From the NCBI GenBank assembly GCA_003151375.1, contig PLXI01000029.1, positions 22,761-29,627 on the forward strand: a DNA stretch of 6,867 bases, in the 5' to 3' direction. The DNA is from Hyphomicrobiales bacterium. GTDB lineage: Bacteria > Pseudomonadota > Alphaproteobacteria > Rhizobiales > Aestuariivirgaceae. The notes below the pieces were generated by a model that saw only the letters and a list, made by a program, of their open reading frames with translations, did no database searches and had not been told where the DNA came from. Shown one piece after another: positions 4,486 through 6,867 of the stretch; positions within the stretch are counted from its first letter, which is position 1; every line of letters starts with the position of its first letter. The position numbers and the translations under genes were made by a program.

Positions 4486-6234
4486 TCAATATCCGCCTGC
4501 AGCACCGGCAGGTCTTCTATCATCATGTGCGCCGTAAATTTTTCCGGGCGTGGGCTTGCTTGCCGCCATAGCATCATTGCCCGAAGTGGCCGTTGCGGCA
4601 GCATCGGCCGGCGGCCCAATGAGGATGGTTTCAGCTGCACCCCAAGGTGTTTGGGTTTTTATGGTGTAACCCATGTCGGATAAAATCTTGGCGGTGTCAG
4701 GCGAAAGTGCGAAAGGCTCCACGTCAATTTCATCAGGCAGCCATTGATGATGAATGCGTGGTGCATCCACCGCCTCCTGCATATTCATGCCGTAGTCCAC
4801 CACATTCAAAAAGGTTTCGAGCACAATGGTAATGATACGCGAGCCGCCTGGGCTTCCCAATACCATCACGGGCTTGCCATCCTTGGTGACAATGGTTGGG
4901 CTCATCGAACTCAATGGGCGTTTGCCTGGTGCTATGACATTGGTTTTGCCTTGTACCAAGCCAAAGAGATTGGGCACACCCGGCTTGGTGGTGAAATCAT
5001 CCATCTCATCATTGAGAAAAAAGCCGGTGTCGCCCGCCATTACCTTGGCGCCAAACAGCGCGTTGATGGTGTAGGTTACCGAGACCGCATCTCCCTTGGC
5101 ATCGACAATGGAATAATGCGTTGTCTGGTCGCCTTCATGGGGTGCGGTGCCGGGCTGAACATCTTTGGATGGAGTGGCTTTGCCCAGCTCAATTTTGTCG
5201 CGAATGGCAGCGGCATGATCGTCGGAGAGAAGCTTATCCAACGGGTTCTTTACAAAGTCTGGGTCGCCCAATTGGAAATTCCGATCCACATAAGTGTGGC
5301 GCATAGCTTCCACCAAAAAATGAATTCCTTGGGCTGAATGGAAACCCAAATCATGCATAGGATAGCCTTTGAGGATGTTTAGAATTTCGCAAATCGCAAC
5401 CCCGCCAGAACTGGGTGGAGGCGCTGAGATCAAATCAAATCCGTGATAGTTACAACGAATTGGCGCTTCTTCCGACACCGTGTAATCGGCCAAATCTTGC
5501 TTGGAGAGAATACCGCCATTTTTAGCGCTGCTTCCAACTAGAGTATCGGCAATTGCTCCTTTGTAAAAAGCATCGGGGCCATCAGCCGAAATGAGTTTCA
5601 AAGTGTTGGCAAGATTTTTTTGAACAAACAAATCTCCCGCCGCCCAAGGCTTGCCGTCATGCAAAAAAATGGCGGCCACATTGGGCTGATCGGCGAAATA
5701 TTTTGTGGAGGTGTTCATGATCGCCACATCAGCGGCATTAAGCACAAATCCCTGCTCAGCCAGTTTGATTGCTGGTGCCATAACCTCTTGGCGCTTCATC
5801 GACCCATATTTTTGTAGCAACGTATCAAGCCCCGTGACCGAGCCTGGAACACCCGCAGCGAGATAGCCGCTCAGGCTTAAATCCGGGACGACATCTCCGC
5901 TGGCATTTAAAAACATTTTTTCAGTTGAAGCCGCAGGTGCCTTTTCGCGGAAGTTCAAAAACACATCTTTGCCGTCGGCCAAATGCAAGGTTGCAAAGCC
6001 ACCGCCGCCGATATTGCCGCAGCAGGGATTAGTGACAGCCAGTGCATAGCCCACAGCCACAGCCGCATCCACGGCATTGCCGCCTTGTTTTAGAATTTCA
6101 ACGCCCACATCAGTTGCAAAATGCTGGGATGTGACCACCATTGCATGGTCAGCCGAGACAGGCTGGGGCGTAACGGCGTTCACCGGAGTCGCCAACAAAA
6201 ATGCAGATATAAAAAGTGTGGTGGCTAAACGCAT
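4486..6234 (-). CDS. ggt: Gamma-glutamyltranspeptidase, periplasmic proenzyme
   Basis: A 582-residue proenzyme that cleaves itself into two subunits and removes or transfers the gamma-glutamyl group of glutathione and related compounds in the periplasm. The first 20 residues are a signal peptide ending TPVNA. Key points are NPCCGNIGGGGF at 69-80, NFREKAP with R96 (E. coli R114), PPPSSGG at 272-278, and the processing and nucleophile site TTHYSIVD with T371 (E. coli T391). Further on are MDDF with D413, the lid-loop region PGVPNLFGLV, PLSSMSP with S442-S443, and SPGG at 461-464. All catalytic positions are kept, so it should be active. Near the C-terminus an Ala/Thr/Ser-rich linker (about 542-563) precedes the conserved GAHDDRRPAGAAGGY ending. 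I chose ATG at 6234 because AGGGAG precedes it and a signal peptide follows; the frame stays open 19 codons further up. It lies downstream of an inositol-phosphatase gene and may be co-transcribed. Confidence 0.96.
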   Translation of the reverse strand: MRLATTLFISAFLLATPVNAVTPQPVSADHAMVVTSQHFATDVGVEILKQGGNAVDAAVAVGYALAVTNPCCGNIGGGGFATLHLADGKDVFLNFREKAPAASTEKMFLNASGDVVPDLSLSGYLAAGVPGSVTGLDTLLQKYGSMKRQEVMAPAIKLAEQGFVLNAADVAIMNTSTKYFADQPNVAAIFLHDGKPWAAGDLFVQKNLANTLKLISADGPDAFYKGAIADTLVGSSAKNGGILSKQDLADYTVSEEAPIRCNYHGFDLISAPPPSSGGVAICEILNILKGYPMHDLGFHSAQGIHFLVEAMRHTYVDRNFQLGDPDFVKNPLDKLLSDDHAAAIRDKIELGKATPSKDVQPGTAPHEGDQTTHYSIVDAKGDAVSVTYTINALFGAKVMAGDTGFFLNDEMDDFTTKPGVPNLFGLVQGKTNVIAPGKRPLSSMSPTIVTKDGKPVMVLGSPGGSRIITIVLETFLNVVDYGMNMQEAVDAPRIHHQWLPDEIDVEPFALSPDTAKILSDMGYTIKTQTPWGAAETILIGPPADAAATATSGNDAMAASKPTPGKIYGAHDDRRPAGAAGGY

Positions 6235-6240
6235 TGCAAT

Positions 6241-6246
6241 CTCCCT
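6241..6246 (-). promoter_or_regulatory. Ribosome binding site of ggt
   Basis: On the minus strand AGGGAG lies 6 bases before the ATG at 6234. It decides the start against an upstream in-frame ATG at 6291. Confidence 0.75.
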
Positions 6247-6294
6247 AGTGCAGCGGTTTCCCACTTCACGACGAAGCAGCCCAGGTTTCAAGTG

Positions 6295-6867
6295 TTAAAG
6301 TTTTTTAGCTTCGTCGAGTGCGGCTTTAATTTGCGGCAGCAAGTCAGCATTGCCGCAAACATAGCCGCCCGCATTAAGCGCATAATCTTCGCCATTGATG
6401 CCATTCACAAAGCCACCTGCCTCTTTGATGAAGATAATACCGGCGGCCAAATCCCATGGCTTCAGGCCATGGTGCCAGCCGCCATCAAAACGGCCCATGG
6501 CGGTGTAAGCCATATCGAGGGCCGTTGAACCGATTGAACGAATGCCAGCAGTTTTGGTTTGCATAACGGCCAATTCTTTGCGCTGCAACTCATGGGTCTT
6601 GTCGGCACGATTGGGTAGCCCGCAGAACAACATCGACTCAGAAAGTTCTTTCCTGCCACCCACGCGCATGCGCTTATTATTCATAAATGCACCAGTGCCT
6701 TTTTCAGCATGGAACAATTCATCGGTAATGGGATTGTAAGTAACACCCGCAACAACTTCGCCCTTGCGTTCAAGTGCAATGGTCAGCGCAAAAAGCGGCA
6801 GCGCATGCATGAAATTGAAAGTACCGTCGATGGGATCGATGATCCAACGATGATCGGGGTCTTGGCC
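6295..6867 (-). CDS. suhB: Inositol monophosphatase family protein, N-terminus outside window
   Basis: The last 190 codons of a metal-dependent phosphatase of the inositol monophosphatase family; the first 75 or so residues lie beyond the window end. The family's metal-binding motif is near the cut: WIIDPIDGTFNFMH, visible residues 8-21, with D11, D14, G15 and T16. The second motif, PWDLAAGIIFIKEAGG, follows at 137-152. The known activity is removal of phosphate from myo-inositol-1-phosphate and similar substrates with magnesium; SuhB in E. coli also affects rRNA transcription. Related members act on histidinol phosphate or PAP, and substrate cannot be read from this part, so the symbol is tentative. 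No signal peptide can be judged. Only 60 bases separate it from ggt on the same strand with no evident terminator, so a shared transcript is plausible. Confidence 0.88.
   Translation of the reverse strand, partial: GQDPDHRWIIDPIDGTFNFMHALPLFALTIALERKGEVVAGVTYNPITDELFHAEKGTGAFMNNKRMRVGGRKELSESMLFCGLPNRADKTHELQRKELAVMQTKTAGIRSIGSTALDMAYTAMGRFDGGWHHGLKPWDLAAGIIFIKEAGGFVNGINGEDYALNAGGYVCGNADLLPQIKAALDEAKKL

Noticed and set aside
4744..5337. Plus-strand frame of 197 codons opposite ggt
   Set aside because: It lies entirely antisense to a gene with full catalytic motifs, has no recognisable domain, and is explained by the codon bias of ggt.
6235..6291. N-terminal extension of the ggt frame from an upstream ATG
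   Set aside because: The extension puts 19 polar and basic residues before a good signal peptide, and the strong ribosome binding site sits inside it, so the start at 6234 is preferred.

Overview
The window looks like chromosomal DNA from an alphaproteobacterium, probably of the Hyphomicrobiales type. The grounds are the cydB-cydX gene pair, the style of the periplasmic proteins, the short BLUF protein, and an intergenic palindrome with a TCAAG loop of a kind common in that group. The assignment is an inference from content, because no rRNA or other phylogenetic marker is present. Both ends cut through genes.

Layout. Positions 1-363 hold the end of a cytochrome bd oxidase operon: the C-terminus of cydB and a 32-residue cydX. 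Positions 364-462 are a spacer with degenerate 15-bp repeats and a hairpin. Positions 463-1437 encode a DUF2971-family protein of unknown function that does not obviously belong with its neighbours. Positions 1438-2085 contain no convincing protein gene. They hold a hairpin just after the DUF2971 gene, a palindromic repeat, a promoter-like TTGACA box, and about 400 bases packed with inverted repeats that could be a structured non-coding RNA. On the minus strand, 2086-2637 is an exported glutathione peroxidase.

Divergent from the peroxidase gene are a GTP cyclohydrolase I of unusual sequence (2714-3415) and, three bases after its stop, a single-domain BLUF blue-light receptor (3419-3865). After a hairpin-bearing gap comes an exported TPR protein (3920-4483). 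Convergent with it, on the minus strand, are a periplasmic gamma-glutamyltranspeptidase (4486-6234) and, upstream of that, the 3' part of an inositol-monophosphatase-family gene (6295-6867).

How the genes may work together. CydX is the small subunit of the bd oxidase made by cydB. The peroxidase and the gamma-glutamyltranspeptidase both act in the periplasm on thiol or glutathione chemistry, but they are not in one operon. The most interesting pair is the divergent folE-like gene with the BLUF gene. Their spacing implies translation from one message, so blue light may control pterin synthesis or a pterin-linked signal. That is a hypothesis, not something the sequence proves. The other point worth attention is the putative structured RNA in the 1.6-2.05 kb region.
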